Positions 6,672-13,937 are shown, numbered from the stretch's first letter. The stretch is DNA of 24,923 bases from Thermoplasmatota archaeon (GCA_018334795.1 JAGXLH010000014.1:1-24923), one strand, 5' to 3'. The notes: generated by a model from the sequence alone, not told the origin. Numbers and translations are program-made.

Positions 6672-8396
6672 TTATTCTTCCTCCAAAGCCTGTATTGTTT
6701 CAGGAATTTTTTGAAGTAATGTTTCAACAGAGAACGGATGACCGGTGAATTGCAAAATGTGAGCATCAGCTGAAATTCCTGTTTCTTCTAAAAGCACTTG
6801 GTCGAATTGAGCCGTAGCATTATTTTCAATGGTTATGATTCGATTGGCTTTTTTTAGATACGTTTTCGTTTTTGGATGCAATGGATAGACTTGTGAGAAA
6901 TGAAGGAATGAAATCTTTTCTTTATCCATCTGTTTTCGTGCTTCTTCAATAGTATGAACCGTTGAACCCCAACCTATGAGTAATGTTTCATACTGAGCAG
7001 ATCCATATAATGTGGGAGGAATACTCTGTTTTCTGATCTGTTGCATCTTACGTAACCGTTTCTCAACCATTTGTTTTCTCACATCACTATTTTCGGTAAT
7101 ACGGCCGGCTTCATCATGTTCATCGCTATCAACACAAACATAACCTGAGCCATATCCTGGTATTCCCCTCGGAGAAACACCAGATATATTATTTTCGTAT
7201 CGTTTATAATGTTCAGTGGTTTTAACAATATGATGAGTGGGTTTTTTATCTAGATCTAGAAAAGATGATGTTTGATATTTAGAATCAACAAAATACTGAT
7301 CACTAAGAAGGATAACTGGAATTTGATATCTGTCAGCCAGATCAAAAGATCTCTTAGTAAGGAAAAACCCTTCTTGTAATGTTCCTGGTGCATAAATTAA
7401 TCGGGGGAATTCTCCATGACCTGTATGAAGTGCCAATTGTAAATCTCCCTGTTCAGTCCGTGTTGGAAGCCCTGTTGCTGGACCCGGCCGTTGAGCAATA
7501 TGAACAACAATGGGAGTTTCAGTCATCGCAGCTAAACTTAATCCTTCACCCATTAATGCAAAGCCACCTCCAGAGGTGGTAACTAATGCTCTTGCACCTG
7601 CATACCATGCTCCAACAGCCATATTAATCGCAGCGATTTCATCTTCTGCTTGTTCAACGAAAACATTAGTTTTTTTGCCATTGGATGCTAGAAAAGTCAA
7701 AACTCCAGTGGAAGGTGACATTGGATAAGATGAAATAAAATTAACGCCACCAGCAAGAGCACCAAGACCAATTGCTTGAGTTCCATTTAATAACAATAAT
7801 GAATTTGTATTATTCAAATCGTTCTTGATTTTTTCAGGAATTTGAATTGAAGAAATAAGTGTTTGCGCAAACGAAATGCCTTTATGCATGGCTTGAATGT
7901 TATCATCAATGATTTGTTTAGATTTACTAGAAAAAAATGAAGTGATATGTTCTTGCAATTCTTTTGAACTAATGTGAAAAAGAGAGGCAAGAAGACCAAT
8001 AGCGATTGTATTTGCATAAACCAGGTTACCAATTTTTTTTGCACTACCAGTAAAATCAAATGAGAACACATGCGGATGAGAAATATTTGACACCATTCTA
8101 TCGTCCCCTATGATAATAGTGTCATCGGTCACTCGATGGGATACATGATCAAATGCCTTCTCATCTAAAATAATCAAGATATCGATACGATCAACAAATG
8201 AATTAACTGGGAGAAGAGAGGCTCTAATTTCAGTGGAATTACTACCACCTCGTACTCTAGACATGTATTCTTTCGTTGAAAACACGTAATAATTCATATG
8301 ATGCAATAAGGTAACAAACAGTTGTTCAACAGATTGAATACCTTGTCCGGCTTCACCTGCGATAATAATAGAAATATCCTGATTTTCTGATCTCAT
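6672..8396 (-). CDS. korA: 2-oxoacid:ferredoxin oxidoreductase, fused gamma-alpha subunit
   Basis: The N-terminal 180 residues are a gamma domain (GEAGQG at about 14-19 and SRVRGGSN). The rest is the alpha/pyrimidine-binding domain, with YPMSPST (about 224-230) and the EQAEDEIAAINMAVGA and SGGGFALM segments. This gamma-alpha fusion is the layout of Sulfolobus and haloarchaeal 2-oxoacid oxidoreductases; the expected YPITP motif reads YPMSP. A TTG at 8414 extends the frame, but GGAGGT lies ten bases before the ATG at 8396, so I start there (574 residues). No separate ferredoxin-like delta subunit is encoded nearby, which fits the fused type. It supplies reduced ferredoxin within a stress operon, an unusual setting. 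Confidence 0.86.
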   Translation of the reverse strand: MRSENQDISIIIAGEAGQGIQSVEQLFVTLLHHMNYYVFSTKEYMSRVRGGSNSTEIRASLLPVNSFVDRIDILIILDEKAFDHVSHRVTDDTIIIGDDRMVSNISHPHVFSFDFTGSAKKIGNLVYANTIAIGLLASLFHISSKELQEHITSFFSSKSKQIIDDNIQAMHKGISFAQTLISSIQIPEKIKNDLNNTNSLLLLNGTQAIGLGALAGGVNFISSYPMSPSTGVLTFLASNGKKTNVFVEQAEDEIAAINMAVGAWYAGARALVTTSGGGFALMGEGLSLAAMTETPIVVHIAQRPGPATGLPTRTEQGDLQLALHTGHGEFPRLIYAPGTLQEGFFLTKRSFDLADRYQIPVILLSDQYFVDSKYQTSSFLDLDKKPTHHIVKTTEHYKRYENNISGVSPRGIPGYGSGYVCVDSDEHDEAGRITENSDVRKQMVEKRLRKMQQIRKQSIPPTLYGSAQYETLLIGWGSTVHTIEEARKQMDKEKISFLHFSQVYPLHPKTKTYLKKANRIITIENNATAQFDQVLLEETGISADAHILQFTGHPFSVETLLQKIPETIQALEEE

Positions 8397-8438
8397 AAGA
8401 AGATTGACCTCCAAAAAATAAAGAAGAAAGGAAGATGT

Positions 8439-8822
8439 TTATTCTTTATTTTGCCATAATCCATGCACATTGCAATATTCGCGTGCTTCAACCTTGTCTG
8501 CAGAAATCATAAACAATGCTTGTGGTTTATCTCCAGGTTTTAAGTATTGTCGATAACTTTTTTTATCTGTAATCAGTTGAATCCATTCAATATAATGTTT
8601 TTCTTCCATTGGATGGTCTTGGTTTTGACCGACTTTTACAAGGATGCCCTTATCAGTTTTTTCAATGTATGGAACATGTTTTTCAGTTGAAGCATCCTTA
8701 GTTTTTGGTTCCTGTTTCTGCATTGGTTCACCGCAGCAAACAAGTTCACCTGGACCAGCATGAAGTACTTCTACTATATTTCCACATATATCACATTTAT
8801 ATATCTCTTTTAATTCTGTCAT
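8439..8822 (-). CDS. dfx: Desulfoferrodoxin (class I superoxide reductase)
   Basis: The 127-residue protein has an N-terminal desulforedoxin domain with C10, C13, C29 and C30. The catalytic superoxide reductase domain has iron ligands H49, H70, H76, C117 and H120. E47 and K48, which act in catalysis in characterised enzymes, are present. It reduces superoxide to hydrogen peroxide without producing oxygen, using rubredoxin as usual donor. A rubredoxin is encoded in the same run at 12674-12832. It lies 21 bases after rubrerythrin, which removes the peroxide it makes. The set of ligands is complete, so the enzyme is probably active. Confidence 0.94.
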   Translation of the reverse strand: MTELKEIYKCDICGNIVEVLHAGPGELVCCGEPMQKQEPKTKDASTEKHVPYIEKTDKGILVKVGQNQDHPMEEKHYIEWIQLITDKKSYRQYLKPGDKPQALFMISADKVEAREYCNVHGLWQNKE

Positions 8823-8843
8823 TTTTTTTCCTCACAATTTTTT

Positions 8844-9419
8844 TTAATAGTTTTCAGCTAAGATTTCGTAATAGCTTTGTGGATGTTGACAAGCTGGACA
8901 GTTTTGTGGTGGTTCTTCACCTTCGTAAATAAAACCACAATTCCGACATTTCCATTTCATGGGTTTATTCCGTTTGAATACCTTATCTTTCTTTACGTTT
9001 CCAAGAAGCGTACGGTATCGTTTTTCGTGTTGTGCTTCCACTTTTGCTATATTTCGAAAACTATGAGCAATTTCTGGGAATCCTTCTTCTTCAGCAATTT
9101 TTCCAAAATCTGGATATAAGGTTCCCCATTCCATTTTTTCTCCGTCAGCTGCTTCAAGTAAATTTTCTTCGGTGGTTCCAATTACGCCCGCAGGATAATC
9201 TGCTGTGATTTTTACCATGCCACCTTCTAAATGTTTGAAGAAGACTTTTGCATGTTCTTTTTCATTTTCAGCAGTTTCTTCAAATATCGCTGCGATTTGC
9301 TCGTAGCCTTCTTTTTTTGCTTGTTTAGCAAAATAGGTATATCTATTTCGGGCTTGCGATTCTCCAGCAAATGCCTTTAATAGATTTTGTTCTGTTTTAG
9401 ATCCTTTTAATTCTACCAT
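8844..9419 (-). CDS. rbr: Rubrerythrin (peroxide reductase)
   Basis: The 191-residue protein has the full diiron set: E20, E53, H56, E94, E97, E128 and H131, with EHAK and AQHE segments. A C-terminal rubredoxin domain has C158-x2-C161 and C174-x2-C177. Length and domain order are those of classic rubrerythrin, which reduces hydrogen peroxide with electrons from rubredoxin. It sits between a ferritin-like gene and superoxide reductase with gaps under 30 bases. Rubrerythrin is a common PerR-controlled gene in anaerobes. Confidence 0.95.
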   Translation of the reverse strand: MVELKGSKTEQNLLKAFAGESQARNRYTYFAKQAKKEGYEQIAAIFEETAENEKEHAKVFFKHLEGGMVKITADYPAGVIGTTEENLLEAADGEKMEWGTLYPDFGKIAEEEGFPEIAHSFRNIAKVEAQHEKRYRTLLGNVKKDKVFKRNKPMKWKCRNCGFIYEGEEPPQNCPACQHPQSYYEILAENY

Positions 9420-9448
9420 ATTTTCTTTTCACCTTGTTGCTCATTTTC

Positions 9449-9943
9449 TTATGGGCCTGCATGTATCATAGGCCAGTACACATCTGATTGTTCGAACCAT
9501 TCCATGCTTTCTTTTTCTTGTTTAAGAATATTATAATGACCAGTTTCCATATCTGCAAAATAATGAAGCATGTTTTTTACCGTGGTATTTTCATATCGTT
9601 CCGATAGAGATAAATAAAAATCATGAGCTGCTTGTTCTGCTTCCATCGCCTGAGAAAGGACTTTGCTCACAGGTATATCTTCATCTTTTGGAATGGTAAC
9701 TCCCGGGAGTGGTACTGGTGTTTTCTCCGGTAGGTGTAGCGTTTTGTCGGGGAAGTCTGATTTGTATAGATCAATAATGTATTGTTTGTGTTTTTGTTCT
9801 TCACTTGCTAAAAACTGAAATTTATCCTTCATCAGCCCGTTTTGTACATGATCAGCGAGTTTACTGTAGACTTGGTTACTTTCTTCTTCGCTTTTGATTG
9901 CTGCAAGAAGGAGTTCTTCAAGGTTGTATGATGTTAGATCCAT
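9449..9943 (-). CDS. Ferritin-like diiron protein, rubrerythrin-related, lacking a rubredoxin domain
   Basis: The 164-residue protein consists of two helix pairs with ExxH diiron motifs: SEEESNQVY plus SEEQKHKQ in the first half, and EAEQAAHDFY plus DMETGHYN in the second. The halves are joined by a proline-rich, 30-residue linker (PEKTPVPLPGVTIP). No cysteine ribbon is present. It belongs to the broad rubrerythrin/ferritin-like superfamily (COG1633 type), whose members oxidise iron or reduce peroxide. AGGAG precedes the ATG. Its exact substrate is unknown, but the neighbours (rubrerythrin, ferritin) point to iron or peroxide chemistry. Confidence 0.82.
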   Translation of the reverse strand: MDLTSYNLEELLLAAIKSEEESNQVYSKLADHVQNGLMKDKFQFLASEEQKHKQYIIDLYKSDFPDKTLHLPEKTPVPLPGVTIPKDEDIPVSKVLSQAMEAEQAAHDFYLSLSERYENTTVKNMLHYFADMETGHYNILKQEKESMEWFEQSDVYWPMIHAGP

Positions 9944-10000
9944 TCTTTTTTTCTCCTTTTTTTATTTATTTTTTTAATCAAGTAATCTTTTTTCTCCTTA

Positions 10001-10228
10001 TTAGATTGGATATCGGTGATGTTCTGACTTGTGTGATCTCCTCCCACGGCATACTAGAACTTCCAGTTTGGGCGGTGTAGCATTGCTAATGACTGCATGG
10101 TTCTTTGCCTTTTTGAAAGCAGGTTTGTTGCAGGCAAGGACATTATCATCATTGTCTATAATTAAGAATTCAACCGGGAGAGTTTCTAATATTGCTATAA
10201 GGTGTTTATCACTAGGTTTTCCAATCAT
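10001..10228 (-). CDS. Small PAS-like protein of unknown function
   Basis: The 75-residue frame fills the only sizeable gap in the run, ending 57 bases before the next gene and starting 19 bases after ferritin. Its first 36 residues, with ETLPVEFLIIDNDDNVLACN, resemble the opening strands of PAS domains attached to DUF438/hemerythrin-like proteins (pattern ETLP.E...D.ND.V...N). The remainder keeps a PPK segment but is shorter than a full PAS fold and ends in a basic CRGRRSHKSEHH tail. It could be a short sensor or adaptor protein, or a degraded PAS gene. The ribosome-binding site is weak. I consider expression likely but not certain. Confidence 0.5.
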   Translation of the reverse strand: MIGKPSDKHLIAILETLPVEFLIIDNDDNVLACNKPAFKKAKNHAVISNATPPKLEVLVCRGRRSHKSEHHRYPI

Positions 10229-10246
10229 TTTCTTTTTTTACACCGT

Positions 10247-10759
10247 TTACTCCTCATCTAGTTCTGAGACAAATGTTCGTTGACCAAGTTCCCGGTCGAT
10301 CATATATAGACCATTGCCTTTATTTCCAACTATTTCGAGTTTATCGATGATTTCATTGTCATTAGCTTCTTCTTCGATTTGTTCGGTAACAAACCATTGT
10401 AGGAAAATTTCTGTTGCGTGATCATTTTCTTTTTTGGCTAAGTCAACAAGATCATTGATTGATTTGGTGATGAATTGTTCGTGTTCAAGTGTTTGTTTAA
10501 ACATTGTTAGTGGGTCTTTGAACGTGGTTGGCGGTTGTTCAATTGCTTGCAGTTCTACTTTTCCGCCTTGATCGTTTATGTAATCGTAGATTCGTGTGGC
10601 ATGTTCCATTTCTTCTTGGTATTGCACCATGAACCAGTTTGCAAATCCATCCAAGCCTCTGTGAGTTGTATCTGCTGACATAGCTAAGTAGAGATATGCG
10701 GAGTACATTTCTTTGTTTATTTGATCGTTTAATGCTTGTTTCATTTTTTTACTTATCAT
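10247..10759 (-). CDS. ftnA: Ferritin (FtnA type)
   Basis: The 170-residue protein aligns with bacterial non-haem ferritin. Ferroxidase ligands E17, E50, H53, E94, Q127 and E130 are in place, and the third-site residues E49, E126 and E129 are also kept. These numbers are the same as in E. coli FtnA. It would store iron released during oxidative damage and limit Fenton chemistry. GAGGTGA is eight bases before the ATG. It lies between the peroxiredoxin and the PAS-like gene. The bacterial-type third site suggests the gene family entered this lineage from bacteria, which is inference. Confidence 0.94.
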   Translation of the reverse strand: MISKKMKQALNDQINKEMYSAYLYLAMSADTTHRGLDGFANWFMVQYQEEMEHATRIYDYINDQGGKVELQAIEQPPTTFKDPLTMFKQTLEHEQFITKSINDLVDLAKKENDHATEIFLQWFVTEQIEEEANDNEIIDKLEIVGNKGNGLYMIDRELGQRTFVSELDEE

Positions 10760-10802
10760 TTTTTAGTTCACCTCTTTTTTTTAGTTTTTCATTGAATGAT
10801 AA

Positions 10803-11447
10803 TTATGCTTTTTTGTGGCAGAACCACCAATCATAGCAATCATATTCTTTTTTTCGTTTTGCTGCTGATTTTGTATCTGATGCTGGTGGAATGATCACTT
10901 CATCTTTGATGAGTTCGTTGTTTGGCCAGTTTGCGGGAATGGCAACGCCTTCTTTCTCTGATTTTTGAAATCCTTTAATCATTCGAAGGAATTCATCCAT
11001 ATTTCTTCCGAGTTCTTGAGGATAATACAAGATTGCTCTTATGATTGCTTTTGGATCCATGATAAAGACAGCTCTTACGGTGTTTGTTCCTTTGTTCGGA
11101 TGGATAAGACCGAGTTTGTTTGCAATACCCCCGGTGTCAGCGATGATTGGAAATTCTATTTCAAGATCGAGATTGTCTTTGATCCATTCTTCCCATTTGA
11201 TATGGCTGAACACTTGATCGACGCTGAGTCCAATGAGTTCGGTGTTTAGTTTTTTGAATGCTGGATAGCGTTTTTGAAAAGCGTAAAATTCGGTGGTACA
11301 TACTGGGGTGAAATCAGCAGGATGGCTGAATAAGATGAACCATTTGCCTTTGAATGCTTCTGGTAGTTTCATTTTTCCTTCTGTTGTTTGTACTTCTAAT
11401 TCTGGAAACTTGTCCCCTATGAGGGGCATTTTCATTTCTTCGTCCAT
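10803..11447 (-). CDS. Peroxiredoxin (archaeal Prx6-like, with C-terminal cysteine pair)
   Basis: The 214-residue protein has the peroxidatic C50 in HPADFTPVCTTE. The C-terminal tail carries C204 and C210 in YDCYDWWFCHKK. That spacing is the same as in the Aeropyrum thioredoxin peroxidase, where the tail cysteines take part in the catalytic cycle. An in-frame ATG at 11462 would add five residues, but it lies within GGAGG, the ribosome-binding site of the ATG at 11447, so I choose the latter. It reduces hydrogen peroxide and organic peroxides. The reductant could be the glutaredoxin/FTR pair at the end of the run. The gene follows the flavodiiron gene by 16 bases. Confidence 0.92.
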   Translation of the reverse strand: MDEEMKMPLIGDKFPELEVQTTEGKMKLPEAFKGKWFILFSHPADFTPVCTTEFYAFQKRYPAFKKLNTELIGLSVDQVFSHIKWEEWIKDNLDLEIEFPIIADTGGIANKLGLIHPNKGTNTVRAVFIMDPKAIIRAILYYPQELGRNMDEFLRMIKGFQKSEKEGVAIPANWPNNELIKDEVIIPPASDTKSAAKRKKEYDCYDWWFCHKKA

Positions 11448-11463
11448 TTTTATTTCCTCCATT

Positions 11464-12645
11464 TTAGTAATTTTTACTATTTTTTGCTATACTTATTCCT
11501 TTATTCTTAGCTTTTTCTAAATCTTTTTCACTTGGAACAAAATTTATGTTCATACTTTCTTCTGGAAAATCCCAGGATAGTCCATCGATCATATTCTCTA
11601 TCAGTTTCACCGCTTGACCGCCCCACCCATAAGAACCAAACACAAAACCAATCCGGTCTTTTGGTCTGAGTCCTTTCAGATACGTAAGAAATCCTCCAAC
11701 GGTTGGAAGCATAGTATTATTCAGCGTTGGCGAACCAATAGCAATGACCTTTGCTTCTAAAATATCCGTTATGATATTTGAAAAAGGTGTGTGTTGAATG
11801 TTTCGAATTCTCACATTCATGCCACCCTCTTCTAGGCCAGAAGCAAATGCATATGCTAATTTTTTTGTTGATCCCCACATGGTATCATATGCGATCACCG
11901 CATAGGGTTTTGTTTCATTTTTGGACCAGTGATGGTATAGTGAGATAATGTCCTTCAAATGATGACGCCAAATAATGCCATGACTGGGAGCAATAGTGTC
12001 AAAATCAAGGTCAGATAAACCAGTTAATGCTTTTTGTACTTGACCACCATATGGAAGCACGATGTTTGCATAATATTTAGCTGATTCTTCTTTTAAAATT
12101 CCCCAATCCAGTTGATCGTCAAATCGTTCAGTTGTTGCAATATGTTGACCAAAGGCATCATTCGTGAAAAGAATCTTATCCTGTTTACTATAGGTAACCA
12201 TTGAATCCGGCCAATGTACCATTGGAATAGGAATGAAATCTAGTTTTCGTTTTCCAATGGAAAGACTGTCCCCTGCGTTAACCACGTTAAAATTCCAGTT
12301 TTCATCATAGTGTTTTTTAAGACCTCGTTGTCCATGAGAGGAGGTAACAAGTGTTGCATCTGGTATGATATCAAGAATCTTTGGTAGGCTTCCAGAATGA
12401 TCCATTTCCACATGATTTGAAACCACGACATCGATTTCTTGTGGATCGATTACTGATGAAATCCGTGTTTTCATTTCATCATACAAATAATGTTTTACCG
12501 TGTCAATAAGGGTGATTTTCTCATCAAGGATCAAATAGGCATTGTAGGTCGATCCTCTGGGAGTAATATATCCGTGGAAATTACGTAAATTCCAATCAAT
12601 ACCTCCAACCCAGTACACATTTGGTTTAATTTCAACTGCCTTCAT
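11464..12645 (-). CDS. fprA: Flavodiiron protein FprA (oxygen reductase, F420H2 oxidase type)
   Basis: The N-terminal metallo-beta-lactamase domain (1-245) holds the diiron ligands: H78-x-E80-x-D82-H83 in NHVEMDHSG, H144, D163 and H222. The C-terminal flavodoxin domain (about 249-393) binds FMN, with YDTMWGST and a GSYGWGG segment. Such proteins reduce oxygen to water, with rubredoxin or coenzyme F420H2 as donor. The 393-residue length is normal. The open frame continues 33 codons upstream, but that stretch overlaps the rubredoxin gene in another frame. The family begins at MKAVEIKPNVYWVG, so I start at 12645. Rubredoxin and flavin reductase genes lie directly upstream and are possible donors. 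Confidence 0.93.
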   Translation of the reverse strand: MKAVEIKPNVYWVGGIDWNLRNFHGYITPRGSTYNAYLILDEKITLIDTVKHYLYDEMKTRISSVIDPQEIDVVVSNHVEMDHSGSLPKILDIIPDATLVTSSHGQRGLKKHYDENWNFNVVNAGDSLSIGKRKLDFIPIPMVHWPDSMVTYSKQDKILFTNDAFGQHIATTERFDDQLDWGILKEESAKYYANIVLPYGGQVQKALTGLSDLDFDTIAPSHGIIWRHHLKDIISLYHHWSKNETKPYAVIAYDTMWGSTKKLAYAFASGLEEGGMNVRIRNIQHTPFSNIITDILEAKVIAIGSPTLNNTMLPTVGGFLTYLKGLRPKDRIGFVFGSYGWGGQAVKLIENMIDGLSWDFPEESMNINFVPSEKDLEKAKNKGISIAKNSKNY

Positions 12646-12673
12646 TATAATCACATTCGAGTTTTTTTCATGG

Positions 12674-12832
12674 TTATTGTTTTTCAAACGCTTCTTTTTC
12701 CGCACCACAAACAGGGCATACCCAATCTTCAGATACATCTTCAAATGCGGTTCCTGGTTTTACATCATTATCTGGGTCTCCCTTTTCAGGGTCGTAGATA
12801 TAGCCACAAACGGTACATACATACTTATCCAT
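12674..12832 (-). CDS. Rubredoxin
   Basis: A 52-residue rubredoxin starts at the ATG at 12832, with GGAGG eight bases upstream, and ends at TAA 12674-12676. The iron ligands are C6-x2-C9 (VCTVCGYIYD) and C39-x2-C42 (WVCPVCGA). The core aromatic residues and the D-P-E-K-G-D-P segment are standard. It is a small Fe(Cys)4 electron carrier. It overlaps the end of the flavin reductase gene by eight bases and precedes fprA by 28, so it is clearly within the operon. It can serve the flavodiiron protein, superoxide reductase and rubrerythrin. Being short, it is easily missed by length-filtered gene finding. Confidence 0.95.
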   Translation of the reverse strand: MDKYVCTVCGYIYDPEKGDPDNDVKPGTAFEDVSEDWVCPVCGAEKEAFEKQ

Positions 12833-13373
12833 TGTTTTTTCCTCCTTGTTTTGTTTCTTTTTTTGATTGTGTACCTACATATGTAGGTGCATTTTTTGGT
12901 GATAATCCACCCTTGACATCGTGGTAATATTCATAGGTCATTGGTTCCTTATCAGTTATTAAATCAGCATTCGTAACCTCCCCAATGAATACTGTATGAG
13001 TGCCAACATCTATCTTGTTTATTAATCTTACTTCGATGTAAGCGGTAGTGTGATCAGTGACGATTGGAATCATGGATTCCTTTTGTATGCAGGTTACATG
13101 TTCCATTTTGTCAACGGTTCTGCCACACTTGAATCCAAAGGTGCCGATAAGACTCATTGGTGTTTGCTTGTCAAGGATTGAAATAGTAAATTTTTTGCTT
13201 TTTGAAATTATTTCGCAGGTAAAATTTTCTTTATTGATGCTTACTGCAATAGTTGGGGGTTCTGCAGTAATTTGCATCACTGCATTAGCGATTTGTCCGT
13301 TTGACTTTTCGTTATGTTCTGAACAAACGATGTATAATCCATATGAAAATTTATACAGGGCTTTTTTATTCAG
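12825..13373 (-). CDS. Flavin reductase-like FMN-binding protein, apparent CTG start
   Basis: The protein belongs to the flavin reductase-like family with a split-barrel FMN-binding fold. It has AVMQITAEPPTIAVSINK and a SLIGTFGFKCGRTVDK segment. The first GTG/ATG (13280/13277) would cut off 31 residues. The upstream in-frame stretch reads KKALYKFSYGLYIVCSE, which is the family's usual beginning, without a stop. No ATG, GTG or TTG occurs in that extension. A CTG at 13373 lies seven bases after GGAGG and overlaps the PerR stop region, so I infer CTG initiation (182 residues). Related archaeal genes lie next to rubredoxin and flavodiiron genes. The likely job is electron transfer from NAD(P)H or F420H2 to rubredoxin. 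Confidence 0.8.
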   Translation of the reverse strand: MNKKALYKFSYGLYIVCSEHNEKSNGQIANAVMQITAEPPTIAVSINKENFTCEIISKSKKFTISILDKQTPMSLIGTFGFKCGRTVDKMEHVTCIQKESMIPIVTDHTTAYIEVRLINKIDVGTHTVFIGEVTNADLITDKEPMTYEYYHDVKGGLSPKNAPTYVGTQSKKETKQGGKNNG

Positions 13374-13803
13374 ATTGCTCCCTCCGTTTTTTTTCTAAAC
13401 AATCCTTGCAGATGCCTTTAAAATATCCATGTACTTCTTCGATTCGGTGTCCTTGATCAGCGACATGTTTCTTTATGGAACTTACGGTTGGACATTGAAA
13501 ATCAACATCAATGATATCTCCACATTCTTTGCAAATGAAATGATGGTGCATACCAATATTGAAATCATAGCGATGTTCCGTTGGACAAATGGTCAATCGC
13601 TGGATGATATGTGAATCGGAGAGTGTTTCAAGATTATTATAAATGGTTGTTCTAGATAGTCCTGGGTTTGTTTTTTTGAGATGTTGATAGATTTCTTCAG
13701 CTGTTGGATGTGTTCTATGATCATCAAGATACTTAAGAATGGCTAATCGATGATGCGTTATCTTCAAATCGTTTGTTTTGAGTAAATCAACATATTCGTC
13801 CAA
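13366..13803 (-). CDS. perR: Fur-family metalloregulator, PerR type
   Basis: The 145-residue protein has an N-terminal winged helix (to about 80, with LSRTTIYNNLETL as recognition helix) and a C-terminal dimer domain. Structural zinc ligands are C91-x2-C94 and C132-x2-C135. Offset by five from Bacillus PerR, all five regulatory metal ligands are present: H32, D80, H86, H88 and D99. Asp at the last position is the feature that separates PerR from Fur. The start is a TTG preceded by GGTGA. Peroxide oxidises the His ligands of iron-loaded PerR and releases DNA. It is the first gene of the oxidative-stress run, with a palindrome over its predicted start site. Ferric uptake control remains an alternative. 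Confidence 0.88.
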   Translation of the reverse strand: MDEYVDLLKTNDLKITHHRLAILKYLDDHRTHPTAEEIYQHLKKTNPGLSRTTIYNNLETLSDSHIIQRLTICPTEHRYDFNIGMHHHFICKECGDIIDVDFQCPTVSSIKKHVADQGHRIEEVHGYFKGICKDCLEKKRREQSE

Positions 13804-13830
13804 TCACTTCACCCACATTATTTGAATGAT

Positions 13831-13859
13831 TATTAAATTGTAATGATTCCAATTTAATA
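13831..13859. promoter_or_regulatory. Perfect palindrome, candidate PerR operator
   Basis: Ten-base arms TATTAAATTG and CAATTTAATA are exact inverted repeats around a nine-base spacer. The site lies 28-56 bases before the PerR start and covers the predicted transcription start. It is AT-rich, like known Per/Fur boxes, though not identical to the Bacillus consensus. A second smaller palindrome, ATATTG-AATA-CAATAT, abuts it at 13857-13872 and overlaps the TATA side. Confidence 0.65.
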
Positions 13860-13873
13860 TTGAATACAATATA

Positions 13874-13885
13874 GTATATTTAAAC
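13874..13885 (-). promoter_or_regulatory. TATA box of the oxidative-stress island
   Basis: On the minus strand GTTTAAATATAC is preceded by purine-rich GAAACG, resembling an archaeal BRE-TATA pair. A start about 26 bases downstream falls near 13854, inside the palindrome, so bound repressor would block initiation. Confidence 0.55.
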
Positions 13886-13913
13886 GTTTCGACTGCAAAA
13901 ACAATACACCCTA

Positions 13914-13934
13914 TAAAAAAAGAAAAAAGAAAAG
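13914..13934 (-). terminator. T-rich terminator after the ferredoxin gene
   Basis: The minus strand reads TTTCTTTTCTTTTTTCTTTTTTT directly after the ferredoxin stop, separating that unit from the perR promoter. The run is interrupted by C residues, as is common in archaeal terminators. Confidence 0.55.
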
Positions 13935-13937
13935 AAA

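Noticed and set aside
12646..12744. N-terminal extension of FprA by 33 residues
   Set aside because: The extension overlaps the rubredoxin gene in another frame, is basic and unlike the family, and the ATG at 12645 matches the usual beginning.
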